From Streptomyces sp. CB02980 (lineage in GTDB: Bacteria; Actinomycetota; Actinomycetes; Streptomycetales; Streptomycetaceae): a stretch of DNA of 64,000 bases. Of the stretch, positions 42,867 to 51,237 are shown piece after piece; position 1 is the stretch's first letter; every line of letters begins with the position of its first letter. The notes under the pieces were generated by a model. It ran no database searches. It saw nothing but the letters and a program-made list of their open reading frames with translations, and had not been told where the DNA came from. The DNA is taken from NCBI RefSeq assembly GCF_014451325.2, contig NZ_JACSCH020000016.1, positions 44,127 to 108,126 on the forward strand, read 5' to 3'. The position numbers and the translations under genes were made by a program.

Positions 42867-45149
42867 ATGCCCCCTTCCTCCGGTACGAGCGACTCCGACG
42901 CCCCCCGGCCGGCCCGCCCCACGGGCTGGGAGCCGAGGGACCCCACCCTCTCCACTCCCCCCTCGCGCAAGCCGAAGCGCCGTCCCCGCCGCCCCCTGCG
43001 CACCCTCTTCGGGCTCCTGCTCCTCGGCACCCTGCTGCTCGTCGGCGCCTTCGCCGCCGGGTACCTCCTGGTGGAGATCCCGCCCGCCAACTCCGCCGCC
43101 CTCGCCCAGTCCAACGTCTACCTCTACCGGGACGGCAGCACCCTCGCCCGCGACGGCGAGGTCAACCGCGAGAACATCCGGCTCGACCGCGTCCCCCTCA
43201 CCGTCCGGCAGGCCGTCCTCGCCGCCGAGGACCGCGACTTCCACACCTCGCGCGCCGTCGACCCCAAGGCGATGGTCCGCGCCGCCTGGAACACCGTCAC
43301 CGGCAAGGGCCGCCAGTCCGGCTCCACCATCACCCAGCAGTACGTCAAGAACTACTACCTGGGGCAGGAGCAGACCCTCACCCGCAAGGCGAAGGAGTTC
43401 TTCATCGCGATCAAGCTCGGCCGCGAGAAGAGCAAGGAGGACATCCTCCAGGGCTACCTGAACACCAGCTACTTCGGGCGCAACGCGTACGGCCTCCAGG
43501 CCGCCGCCCGCGCCTACTACGGCAAGGACGTCGAGGACCTCGACACCGCCGAGGGCGCGTACCTCGCCTCCGTCCTCAAGGCCCCCAGCGCCTACGACGT
43601 CACCACCCACCCCGAGAACCGCGCCAAGGCCGTCGCCCGCTGGAACTACGTCCTCGACGGCATGGTCACCGAAGGCTGGCTCAGCCGCGCCGACCGCGCC
43701 GCCACCCGCTTCCCCATCCCCCAGACCGCCCGCCCCGCGACCGGCCTCTCCGGCCAGCGCGGCTACCTCGTCCAGGCCGTCGAGGAGTACCTGACCGAGC
43801 ACGGGATCGTCGACGAGAAGACCCTCGCCGGCGGCGGCTTCCGCATCACCACCACCCTCGAACCCACCAAGCAGGACGCGCTCGTCCAGGCCGTCGAGGC
43901 GCGGGTCATGTCCAAGCTCGACCCGGCGAACGCCCCCGCCGACCGCTACGTACGGGTCGGCGCGGCCGCCATCGACCCGGCGAGCGGCAAGGTCCTCGCC
44001 CTGTACGGCGGCGTCGACTACACGCAGCAGTACGTCAACAACGCCACCCGGCGCGACTACCAGGTCGGCTCCACCTTCAAGCCCTTCGTCTTCACCGCCG
44101 CCGTCCAGAGCGGCGCCCAGACCCAGCAGGGCGAGCCGATCACCCCGTACACCGTGTACGACGGAAGCAACCGGCGCCCGGTCGAGGGCTGGAACGGCAC
44201 CCCGTACGACCCCGCCAACGAGGACGACGAGAGCTACGGCGAGATCGCCGTCGGCGCCGCGACCGACCTGTCGGTGAACGCCGTGTACGCCCAGATGGCC
44301 GTCGACGTCGGCCCCGGGCACGTACGCCGCACCGCCGTCGACCTCGGCCTGCCCGGCTCCACCCCCGACCTCACCGCCTCCCCCTCCATCGCGCTCGGCG
44401 CGGCCACGGCGAGTGTCCTGGACATGGCGACGGCGTACGCGACCCTCGCCGCGCACGGCCGGCACGGTGGGTACTCCCTCGTCGAGGGCGTCAGCAGGGA
44501 CGGCCAGGAGATGGCCGTACCGACCCCGGCGTCCCGGCAGGCGGTGAGCCGGGAGGCCGCCGACACCACCACGGCCGTCCTGCGGAGCGTCATCGAGACG
44601 GGTACGGGAACGGCCGCGCAGGCCGTCGGACGCCCCGCCGCCGGCAAGACGGGCACGGCGGAGGACGACAAGGCCGCCTGGTTCGCCGGCTACACCCCGG
44701 AACTCGCCACGGTCGTCGCCCTGATGGGCCAGGACCCCGAGTCGGGCCGGCAGGAACCGCTGTACGGCGCACTCGGACAGCCCCGGATCAACGGGGGCGG
44801 GACGCCCGCCGAGATCTGGGCCCAGTTCACCCGCGAGGCACTGGCGGGAACGACCCCGCGGGACTTCGAACTCCAGCTGATGCCGGGGGCGGAGGAGCCG
44901 CCGCCGGTCCCGCCGGCACCCGATGCCCCGGATGCCGCGGATGCCGCTGCCGCCTCCGCCGCCCCTGATGCCTCTGGTGCTCCTGACACCTCGGCTGCGC
45001 CCGACGCCTCGAATGCCCCCGACGCCTCCACTGTCCCTGAGGCCTCAGTTGCTCCTGAGGCCCCTGAGGAGTCGTACGAGCTGGGCGAGGCGGGCCCGGG
45101 AGCGGCGTCGCGCGGCCCCCGGCCGCCTCGTGGCACCCCCGGTCAGTGA
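42867..45149 (+). CDS. Bifunctional penicillin-binding protein (class A-type)
   Basis: A 760-residue cell-wall synthase with a cytoplasmic Arg-rich tail, one membrane helix (about 48-70), a GT51 transglycosylase domain with Glu121 in 'AAEDRDFHTSRAVD' and 'GSTITQQYVKN', and a transpeptidase domain with Ser402-Lys405 ('GSTFKPF'), 'SVN' (469-471) and Lys594-Thr-Gly ('GKTGTA'). It polymerises and crosslinks peptidoglycan outside the membrane and should be a beta-lactam target. The last 100 residues are an Ala/Pro/Asp-rich repetitive tail ('APDASNAPDAS') typical of streptomycete PBPs. It ends in a seven-base overlap with the convergent exporter gene. Confidence 0.95.
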   Translation: MPPSSGTSDSDAPRPARPTGWEPRDPTLSTPPSRKPKRRPRRPLRTLFGLLLLGTLLLVGAFAAGYLLVEIPPANSAALAQSNVYLYRDGSTLARDGEVNRENIRLDRVPLTVRQAVLAAEDRDFHTSRAVDPKAMVRAAWNTVTGKGRQSGSTITQQYVKNYYLGQEQTLTRKAKEFFIAIKLGREKSKEDILQGYLNTSYFGRNAYGLQAAARAYYGKDVEDLDTAEGAYLASVLKAPSAYDVTTHPENRAKAVARWNYVLDGMVTEGWLSRADRAATRFPIPQTARPATGLSGQRGYLVQAVEEYLTEHGIVDEKTLAGGGFRITTTLEPTKQDALVQAVEARVMSKLDPANAPADRYVRVGAAAIDPASGKVLALYGGVDYTQQYVNNATRRDYQVGSTFKPFVFTAAVQSGAQTQQGEPITPYTVYDGSNRRPVEGWNGTPYDPANEDDESYGEIAVGAATDLSVNAVYAQMAVDVGPGHVRRTAVDLGLPGSTPDLTASPSIALGAATASVLDMATAYATLAAHGRHGGYSLVEGVSRDGQEMAVPTPASRQAVSREAADTTTAVLRSVIETGTGTAAQAVGRPAAGKTGTAEDDKAAWFAGYTPELATVVALMGQDPESGRQEPLYGALGQPRINGGGTPAEIWAQFTREALAGTTPRDFELQLMPGAEEPPPVPPAPDAPDAADAAAASAAPDASGAPDTSAAPDASNAPDASTVPEASVAPEAPEESYELGEAGPGAASRGPRPPRGTPGQ

Positions 45150-45463
45150 CCCGAGGTCGCCTTCAGACCCACGACGGCGACCAGCAGCAGACAGACGAAG
45201 AAGATCCGGGCGGCGGTCGCCGGCTCACCCAGCACCACCATGCCGAGCACCGCCGCACCGGCCGCGCCGATACCGACCCACACGCCGTACGCCGTACCGA
45301 TCGGCAGGGTCTTCGCGGCGTGCGACAGCAGCACCATCGAGGCGACGATCCCCGCCCCGGTGAACACGCTGGGCCAGAGTCGCGTGAAACCGTCGGTGTA
45401 CTTCATCCCGATCGACCAGCCGACTTCCAGCAGACCCGCGACCACAAGAAGAACCCAGGCCAT
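45143..45463 (-). CDS. gdx: Guanidinium exporter Gdx (SugE-type SMR)
   Basis: A 106-residue small multidrug resistance family protein with four helices. 'VAGLLEVGWSIGMKYTDGF' holds the essential membrane Glu and the Trp/Gly pattern of SugE/Gdx rather than EmrE, and 'GTAYGVWVGIGAAGA' matches helix 3. It forms a dual-topology dimer that exports guanidinium in exchange for protons. The guanidine-III riboswitch in its leader (about 45500-45545) supports this specificity. GGAGG precedes the ATG. Confidence 0.93.
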   Translation of the reverse strand: MAWVLLVVAGLLEVGWSIGMKYTDGFTRLWPSVFTGAGIVASMVLLSHAAKTLPIGTAYGVWVGIGAAGAAVLGMVVLGEPATAARIFFVCLLLVAVVGLKATSGH

Positions 45464-45499
45464 GACGACAACACCTCCGCGAGACGGAACAACAGGGGT

Positions 45500-45545
45500 G
45501 CGTCGTCTTGTCGGAATCCCGGTACGGCGCGTCTCGTCGGGTGTC
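45500..45545 (-). promoter_or_regulatory. Guanidine-III riboswitch (ykkC-III)
   Basis: The minus strand reads CCCGACGAGACGCGCC, then GTACCGGG, and a few bases on, GACAAGACGACGC. These match the conserved blocks of the ykkC-III aptamer, a pseudoknotted RNA that binds guanidine. It lies 37 bases upstream of the exporter start codon and should turn expression on with guanidine. The region between 45471 and 45475 is the ribosome site. Confidence 0.88.
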
Positions 45546-45565
45546 TCCAGGCTAGCAAAAAACGG

Positions 45566-45603
45566 CGGAAGGCCTTGGTGACCATGGTCACCAAGGCCTT
45601 CCG
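45566..45603. terminator. Loopless palindromic terminator between groES-like and gdx genes
   Basis: A 38-base perfect palindrome centred on CCATGG (GGAAGGCCTTGGTGACC and its complement). It is flanked by AAAAAA on the gdx side, so it should stop transcription from the GroES-like gene. Confidence 0.82.
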
Positions 45604-45615
45604 AGGCACATGGGG

Positions 45616-45954
45616 TCAGAGATACAGCCCGGTCGAGTCCGTCGTCCCCTGGAACCGGTCCGCGGCCACCGCGTGCAGATCACGCTCCCGCATCAGGATG
45701 TACGCCACGCCCCGCACCTCGACCTCGGCGCGGTCCTCGGGGTCGTACAGCACCCGGTCGCCGATCTCGACGGTCCGGACGTTCTGACCGACCGCGACCA
45801 CCTCGGCCCAGGCAAGGCGACGGCCGACGGCGGCGGTCGCCGGAATCAGGATGCCGCCCCCGGAGCGCCGCTCCCCCTCCGGGGAGTCGGTGCGGACCAG
45901 GACGCGGTCGTGGAGCATCCGGATGGGCAGCTTGTCGTGCGTGTTCTCGCTCAC
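45616..45954 (-). CDS. GroES-family co-chaperonin-like protein
   Basis: A 112-residue protein with the Cpn10 fold: 'LPIRMLHDRVLVRTDSPEGE', mobile-loop region 'RRSGGGILIPATAAVGRRLA', 'WAEVVAVGQNVRTVEIGDRV' and 'VRGVAYILMRERDLHAVAAD'. It is not the groES of a groESL operon, as no groEL is adjacent, and differs from the conserved GroES mobile loop. It may be a diverged second co-chaperonin. Confidence 0.88.
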   Translation of the reverse strand: MSENTHDKLPIRMLHDRVLVRTDSPEGERRSGGGILIPATAAVGRRLAWAEVVAVGQNVRTVEIGDRVLYDPEDRAEVEVRGVAYILMRERDLHAVAADRFQGTTDSTGLYL

Positions 45955-46000
45955 GGTGTGAACCTACCTGCCCGGGTGCGGCACCCGAGGCGGGGAGGCG

Positions 46001-46321
46001 TCATCCCTTTCCCTTGCGGGAGGAGGCCGCGAGCAGCCCGATGACCGCGACGGCGACGAGCGCCGCCGGCACCACGCGCTCCAGGCGGGGGGCGCCGTCC
46101 TCATGGGTGAAACGTGCCTTCACGTCCGAGACGACCCGGTTGACGGCGACGAAGGCGCGTCCGGCGGTCTGGTCGACCGTCGAGGCGACCTTGGCCTTCG
46201 CGTCCCCGATGATCGTCTTCGGGTGCATCCGAATGCCGATCTCGTCGAGAGTGACGGCGAGCTGCTCGCGCCGGCGGACGATGTCCGCCTCGATCTGCGC
46301 AGGGGTCCTGGCCTCCGACAC
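46001..46321 (-). CDS. DUF3618 family membrane protein
   Basis: A 106-residue protein starting with GTG after GGAGG. 'RTPAQIEADIVRRREQLAVT' and 'HPKTIIGDAKAKVASTVDQT' are typical of DUF3618; one C-terminal helix ('VVPAALVAVAVIGLLAAS') anchors it. Function unknown; probably a membrane-associated stress or phasin-like protein. It is divergent from bcp. Confidence 0.85.
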   Translation of the reverse strand: MSEARTPAQIEADIVRRREQLAVTLDEIGIRMHPKTIIGDAKAKVASTVDQTAGRAFVAVNRVVSDVKARFTHEDGAPRLERVVPAALVAVAVIGLLAASSRKGKG

Positions 46322-46473
46322 CGCGCTGCCTCCGTAGTCGTGATCCGGGTGGGTCGTGATCCGGTCGTTGATCGGTCCTTGTGGACAGTCTGTCAGCTCT
46401 CTCGCCGCCGGGCTGTCCCCGACCCCCATTAGGCTCTGAATGCGTACGCGAACCATCCCGAGGAGAGCCAGCC

Positions 46474-46947
46474 ATGAGCGAGCGACTGCAGCCCGGCGAC
46501 ACCGCCCCCGCCTTCACCCTGCCCGACGCGGACGGCAACGAGGTCTCCCTCGCGGACCACAAGGGCCGCAAGGTCATCGTCTACTTCTACCCGGCGGCGC
46601 TGACGCCCGGCTGCACGAAGCAGGCGTGCGACTTCACGGACAACCTGGACGTCCTTGCGGCGGCGGGCTACGACGTCATCGGCGTCTCGCCGGACAAGCC
46701 GGAGAAGCTGGCGAAGTTCCGTGAGAAGGAGAACCTGAAGGTCACGCTGGTCGGCGACCCGTCGAAGGAGATCCTGGAGGCGTACGGCGCCTTCGGCGAG
46801 AAGAAGCTGTACGGCAAGACGGTGACGGGCGTGATCCGCTCGACGGTCGTCGTGGACGAGGACGGCAAGGTGGAGCACGCCTTCTACAACGTGAAGGCGA
46901 CGGGCCACGTGGCCAAGATCCTCAGGGACCTCGCCATCGCGGGCTGA
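46474..46947 (+). CDS. bcp: Thioredoxin-dependent thiol peroxidase (Bcp/PrxQ)
   Basis: A 157-residue peroxiredoxin that reduces hydrogen peroxide and organic hydroperoxides. The peroxidatic and resolving cysteines are in 'LTPGCTKQACDFTDN', five residues apart, as in PrxQ enzymes; 'GVSPDKPEKLAKFREKENL' and 'GVIRSTVVVDEDGKV' are conserved. AGGAGAG precedes the ATG. Usual pathway partner is thioredoxin. Confidence 0.95.
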   Translation: MSERLQPGDTAPAFTLPDADGNEVSLADHKGRKVIVYFYPAALTPGCTKQACDFTDNLDVLAAAGYDVIGVSPDKPEKLAKFREKENLKVTLVGDPSKEILEAYGAFGEKKLYGKTVTGVIRSTVVVDEDGKVEHAFYNVKATGHVAKILRDLAIAG

Positions 46948-47061
46948 ACCGCCGCCCCGGCGACGTGACGGACGTCCCAATCCGGGGCGACTTCCGTTTG
47001 TGAACGGCATGACCGTGCAGAAGGTCCTCTGGAGTTTTCCCCGGAGAGAGGACGTACGGCC

Positions 47062-48561
47062 ATGCCGGCCACAGACCGCGACGGGCCCGTCGCCGATCCC
47101 GAGGCCCGGAGGCGTCATCCGCAGCTGTTCAAGGCCGTCACCCGGCGACGGCAGCCCAGGCTGCGGCGCACCGACATCACGGTCACCGACGAGGCGGCCG
47201 TCAAGCGGGCCGTGAAGGCGGCCTCGCTGGGCAATGCCATGGAGTGGTTCGACTTCGGCATCTACGCCTATCTCGCCGTCACCCTCGGCCATGTCTTCTT
47301 CCCGTCGGGCAACGACACCGTCCAGCTGCTGTCGTCCTTCGCCACGTTCGCGGTCGCCTTCCTGGTCCGCCCGCTCGGCGGCATGGTGTTCGGCCCGATG
47401 GGTGACCGGCTGGGCCGTAAGAAGGTCCTCGCACTGACGATGATCCTCATGGCCGTCGGCACCTTCGCGATCGGCCTGATCCCGTCGTACGCCTCCATCG
47501 GCTTCTGGGCGCCGGTCCTCCTGGTCCTCTTCCGGATGCTCCAGGGCTTCTCCACCGGCGGCGAGTACGGCGGCGCCTCGACGTTCATCGCCGAGTACGC
47601 CCCCGACCGCCGCAGGGGCTACTTCGGCAGCTTCCTGGAGTTCGGCACCCTGGCGGGCTACGTCGGCGCGGCGGGCCTGGTGACCGCGCTCACCGGCTGG
47701 CTCGGCTCCGACACCATGGAGGCATGGGGCTGGCGCGTGCCGTTCCTGGTCGCGGGCCCGCTGGGCCTCGTCGGCCTCTATCTGCGGCTGCGGCTCGACG
47801 AGACGCCCGCCTTCCAGAGACTGGAGAGCGACTCGGCACGCGCCTCCGACGCCGCGGACGCGGTGGAGATCTCCACCAAGGGCGACCTGGCGAAGATCTT
47901 CCGGCAGCAGTGGCCGACGCTGATCCTGTGCATCGCGCTGGTCGGCGCGTACAACATCACCGACTACATGCTGCTGTCGTACATGCCGACGTACCTCTCC
48001 GACGAGCTCGGCTACAGCGAGACGCACGGCCTGCTGATCCTGCTGCTCGTGATGGCCCTGCTGATGCTGATCATCACTCAGGTCGGCCGTCTGAACGACC
48101 GTTTCGGGCGGAAGCCGGTACTGATGGCGGGCATGCTGGGCTTCCTCCTCCTGTCGCTGCCCGCGTTCCTGCTGATCGGCCAGGGCGGCGTACCCGCGAT
48201 CACGGCGGGCATGCTGATGCTCGGTCTGTCGCTGGTCTGCCTGCTCGGCACGATGTCGGCGGCGCTCCCGGCGCTCTTCCCGACGGACGTCCGTTACGGC
48301 TCCCTGTCGGTGGGCTACAACCTGTCGGCGTCGCTGTTCGGCGGGACGACCCCGCTGGTGATCACGGCCCTCATCGGCGCGACCGGCAGCAATCTGATGC
48401 CGGCGTACTACGCGATGGGCGCGGCGCTCGTCGGAGTGATCGCGGTCGCCTGCATGAAGGAGACGGCCCGACAACCCCTGGAGGGCTCCCCACCGTCGGT
48501 GGAGACCCCGGAGGAAGCAGCCGAGATGGTGATGTCCCAGGCCCCGGAACCGAGGTTCTGA
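47062..48561 (+). CDS. MFS transporter, metabolite:H+ symporter family (ProP-like)
   Basis: A 499-residue membrane protein with 12 helices and a 50-residue cytoplasmic N-terminus. 'NAMEWFDFGIYAYLAVTLGH' is the MHS-family start; 'GDRLGRKKVLALTMILM' and 'NDRFGRKPVLMAGM' are the two MFS motif A loops; 'MLQGFSTGGEYGGASTFIAE' is characteristic of ProP. It probably imports proline, betaine or related osmolytes with protons. No osmotic regulatory coiled coil is seen at the C-terminus. Confidence 0.92.
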   Translation: MPATDRDGPVADPEARRRHPQLFKAVTRRRQPRLRRTDITVTDEAAVKRAVKAASLGNAMEWFDFGIYAYLAVTLGHVFFPSGNDTVQLLSSFATFAVAFLVRPLGGMVFGPMGDRLGRKKVLALTMILMAVGTFAIGLIPSYASIGFWAPVLLVLFRMLQGFSTGGEYGGASTFIAEYAPDRRRGYFGSFLEFGTLAGYVGAAGLVTALTGWLGSDTMEAWGWRVPFLVAGPLGLVGLYLRLRLDETPAFQRLESDSARASDAADAVEISTKGDLAKIFRQQWPTLILCIALVGAYNITDYMLLSYMPTYLSDELGYSETHGLLILLLVMALLMLIITQVGRLNDRFGRKPVLMAGMLGFLLLSLPAFLLIGQGGVPAITAGMLMLGLSLVCLLGTMSAALPALFPTDVRYGSLSVGYNLSASLFGGTTPLVITALIGATGSNLMPAYYAMGAALVGVIAVACMKETARQPLEGSPPSVETPEEAAEMVMSQAPEPRF

Positions 48562-48746
48562 CCCCCCTCTCGCCCCCCGCCGCCGTAACGGACCGCACGG
48601 GAGTCGCGGACGCCGACGGAGGCGCTGGAACCGCTACGGAACTCCTCGTCGAGGAGGCGTCGCCCCACGCACCGCGCAACCCGAACTGCCATGCGACCAC
48701 CACGATGTGGTGCCGGGGTGGCGCCCGGTACGATGACACGCAGCGA

Positions 48747-48830
48747 GCGGTGGTGGCGCAATGGCGACGCAGCAGACTTAGGATCTGTGGCCCTTGATCG
48801 GGCTTGAGGGTTCGAATCCCTTCCGCCGCA
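48747..48830 (+). tRNA. tRNA-Leu (TAG)
   Basis: An 84-base class II tRNA: acceptor GCGGTGG pairs with CCGCCGC (one G-T pair), anticodon loop CTTAGGA gives TAG, a long variable arm follows, and the T-loop is TTCGAAT. Discriminator A; CCA not encoded. It reads CUA and probably other CUN codons. Confidence 0.96.
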
Positions 48831-48835
48831 CAATA

Positions 48836-48871
48836 ACGGCCTGCGAATCGAAGGATCGATTCGCAGGCCGT
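48836..48871. terminator. Bidirectional terminator between tRNA-Leu and rdgB
   Basis: ACGGCCTGCGAATCG pairs with CGATTCGCAGGCCGT, a 15-bp stem with a six-base loop, serving both convergent units. Confidence 0.9.
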
Positions 48872-48884
48872 CTGTATGCGGCTC

Positions 48885-49487
48885 TCAGCCCAGCAGCTCC
48901 TTCACCACCGGCACCAGTGCCCGGAACGCCTTGCCGCGGTGGCTGATCGCGTTCTTCTCCGCCGGGGTCAGTTCCGCGCAGGTCACCTCGTGGCCCTTCG
49001 GCTGGAGGATCGGGTCGTAGCCGAAGCCGTTCGTGCCCGCGGGGGCGTGGCGGAGGGTGCCCGGCATCGTGCCTTCGACGACGCGTTCCGTGCCGTCGGG
49101 CAGTGCCAGGGCCGCCGCGCAGGCGAAGTGGGCGCCGCGGTGTTCGTCCGCGATGTCGGAGAGTTGGGCGAGGAGGAGGTCCAGGTTCGCGCGGTCGTCG
49201 CCGTGCGTGCCCGACCAGCGGGCCGAGAAGATGCCGGGGGCGCCGTTCAGGACGTCGACGCACAGGCCGGAGTCGTCGGCCACCGCCGGCAGGCCGGTGG
49301 CCTGGGCGAGGGCGTGGGCTTTGAGGAGGGCGTTCTCGGCGAAGGTGACGCCGGTTTCCTTGACGTCGGGGATCTCCGGGTACGCGTCCGCGCCGACGAG
49401 TTCCAGGTCGAGACCTGCGTCGGCGAGGATCGCGTGGAGTTCGGTGATCTTGCCCGCGTTGCGGGTGGCGAGGATCAGACGGGTCAT
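48885..49487 (-). CDS. rdgB: XTP/dITP pyrophosphatase (RdgB/HAM1)
   Basis: A 200-residue house-cleaning enzyme that hydrolyses non-canonical purine nucleoside triphosphates (dITP, XTP) to monophosphates. 'LILATRNAGKITEL' binds the phosphates, 'AVADDSGLCVDVL' holds the catalytic acids, and 'TNGFGYDPIL' with 'AISHRGKA' complete the active site. It is in the conserved rph-rdgB neighbourhood, with a lipoprotein gene between the two. Confidence 0.97.
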   Translation of the reverse strand: MTRLILATRNAGKITELHAILADAGLDLELVGADAYPEIPDVKETGVTFAENALLKAHALAQATGLPAVADDSGLCVDVLNGAPGIFSARWSGTHGDDRANLDLLLAQLSDIADEHRGAHFACAAALALPDGTERVVEGTMPGTLRHAPAGTNGFGYDPILQPKGHEVTCAELTPAEKNAISHRGKAFRALVPVVKELLG

Positions 49488-49495
49488 GTCACCGA

Positions 49496-49876
49496 TTATC
49501 CCGGGGTGCAGACCTTGCCGATCTCGGTGGCCGCGTCGGTGATGGGGGTGATGTCCGGCGTGGTGTCGCCGTTCTTGACGGCGGTGCGGACGGTGTCGAC
49601 GCCCTTGGTGAGGTCGTCGACCGCCTTGGAGAGGTCCGCGTTGTCCGTGGAGTTCTTGAGGTTGCCCAGTTCCGTGGAGATGGAGTTGAGGGACTCCTCG
49701 ATCTGGGTGGCGTCGTTCGAGGCGTTGGAGACCGCCTGCTGAAGGTTGCTCACCGAGGTGGCTATCGCGTCGGCGGTCTTGACGCAGTCCATTGCTTTGT
49801 CGAGGGCTCCGCAGCCGCTCAGGACGGTGGCGAGTGCGGCGGCCGTGGCCACGGCGAGTGCGAGACGGCGCTTCAA
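49496..49876 (-). CDS. Small lipoprotein, unknown
   Basis: A 126-residue exported protein with a lipobox 'LATVLSGCGAL'. The mature part is a helical, coiled-coil-like domain ('VSNLQQAVSNASNDATQIEE', 'ISTELGNLKNSTDNADLSKA') with two or three Cys that may form a disulphide. The start is TTG at 49876, with GGGGGAGGA seven bases before it; an upstream ATG adds an unlikely N-terminus. It sits eight bases before the rdgB start, so the two are probably transcribed together. Confidence 0.82.
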   Translation of the reverse strand: MKRRLALAVATAAALATVLSGCGALDKAMDCVKTADAIATSVSNLQQAVSNASNDATQIEESLNSISTELGNLKNSTDNADLSKAVDDLTKGVDTVRTAVKNGDTTPDITPITDAATEIGKVCTPG

Positions 49877-49906
49877 GGCGGGTCCTCCCCCAGATACGTA
49901 CATGCG

Positions 49907-49947
49907 GACGGGCGGGCGCACGGATCGTACCCGGCTGCCCGCCCGTC
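49907..49947 (-). terminator. Terminator after rph
   Basis: GACGGGCGGGC and GCCCGCCCGTC form an 11-bp stem with a 19-base loop just downstream of rph. Confidence 0.6.
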
Positions 49948-49963
49948 AGGACGCAGTGTGGGG

Positions 49964-50695
<732 letters not shown>

Positions 50696-50718
50696 GGGAC
50701 GAGCCTAGCGGGACACAC

Positions 50719-50752
50719 GAAGGGCCCGTTCCCCTGCCGGAACGGGCCCTTC
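50719..50752 (-). terminator. Terminator after nagF
   Basis: GAAGGGCCCGTTCC / GGAACGGGCCCTTC, 14-bp stem with a six-base loop, between nagF and rph. Confidence 0.88.
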
Positions 50753-50767
50753 AGCCGATGCGGCTGC

Positions 50768-51001
50768 TTACATCATGTCTTCGATGTCGGCGGCGATCGG
50801 GTCGGCGTCGGTGCCGATGACGACCTGGATCGCGGTGCCCATCTTGACGACGCCGTGGGCGCCGGCGGCCTTGAGGGCGGCCTCGTCGACCTTGGACGGG
50901 TCCAGGACCTCGGTGCGCAGGCGGGTGATGCAGCCTTCGACCTCTTCGATGTTCTCGATGCCGCCGAGCCCGGCGACGATCTTCTCAGCCTTGCTGGCCA
51001 T
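50768..51001 (-). CDS. nagF: PTS EIIB component for N-acetylglucosamine
   Basis: A 77-residue phosphotransfer protein of the glucose/GlcNAc PTS family. Cys24 in 'EVEGCITRLRTEV' is the phosphorylation site. It passes phosphate from EIIA to the sugar bound by the EIIC permeases encoded divergently next to it. In S. coelicolor the same arrangement is nagF-nagE1-nagE2. AGGGAGA precedes the ATG. The shared intergenic region has a dre operator, so DasR should repress it in the absence of glucosamine-6-phosphate. Confidence 0.93.
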   Translation of the reverse strand: MASKAEKIVAGLGGIENIEEVEGCITRLRTEVLDPSKVDEAALKAAGAHGVVKMGTAIQVVIGTDADPIAADIEDMM

Positions 51002-51174
51002 GTGTTTCTCCCTGTCCGTTCCGTTCGCGCGTACGCGAATCTCGGCGCACCTGTGGTCCGCTTTGTCACGGTAACCCACGGTTGGCCCAACTTCGCGAGC
51101 GAGTGCCGCCGTTCTGTCGAAAGATGACGATCACCGGCGGCCTGTCCTCAGCGGGCTCCGGGGAGCCTATCGCA

Positions 51175-51190
51175 ACTGGTCTACACCAGT
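51175..51190. promoter_or_regulatory. DasR-responsive element (dre) between nagF and nagE1
   Basis: ACTGGTCTACACCAGT, a 16-base inverted repeat with one mismatched pair in the centre, is a near-consensus dre. It lies between the divergent genes, 48 bases before the nagE1 ATG. Confidence 0.92.
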
Positions 51191-51237
51191 GTGCAACGAG
51201 ACGCGGACCCGGCTTGTTCCGGGCAGGGAGGACGCCG

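Noticed and set aside
41865..44465. 866-codon minus-strand frame that extends the ABC permease upstream
   Set aside because: The extension is antisense to the penicillin-binding protein. The permease has its own ATG at 42668 with a good ribosome site.
45616..45954. groES of a groESL operon
   Set aside because: No groEL follows; the gene stands alone between terminator and DUF3618, and the mobile loop differs.
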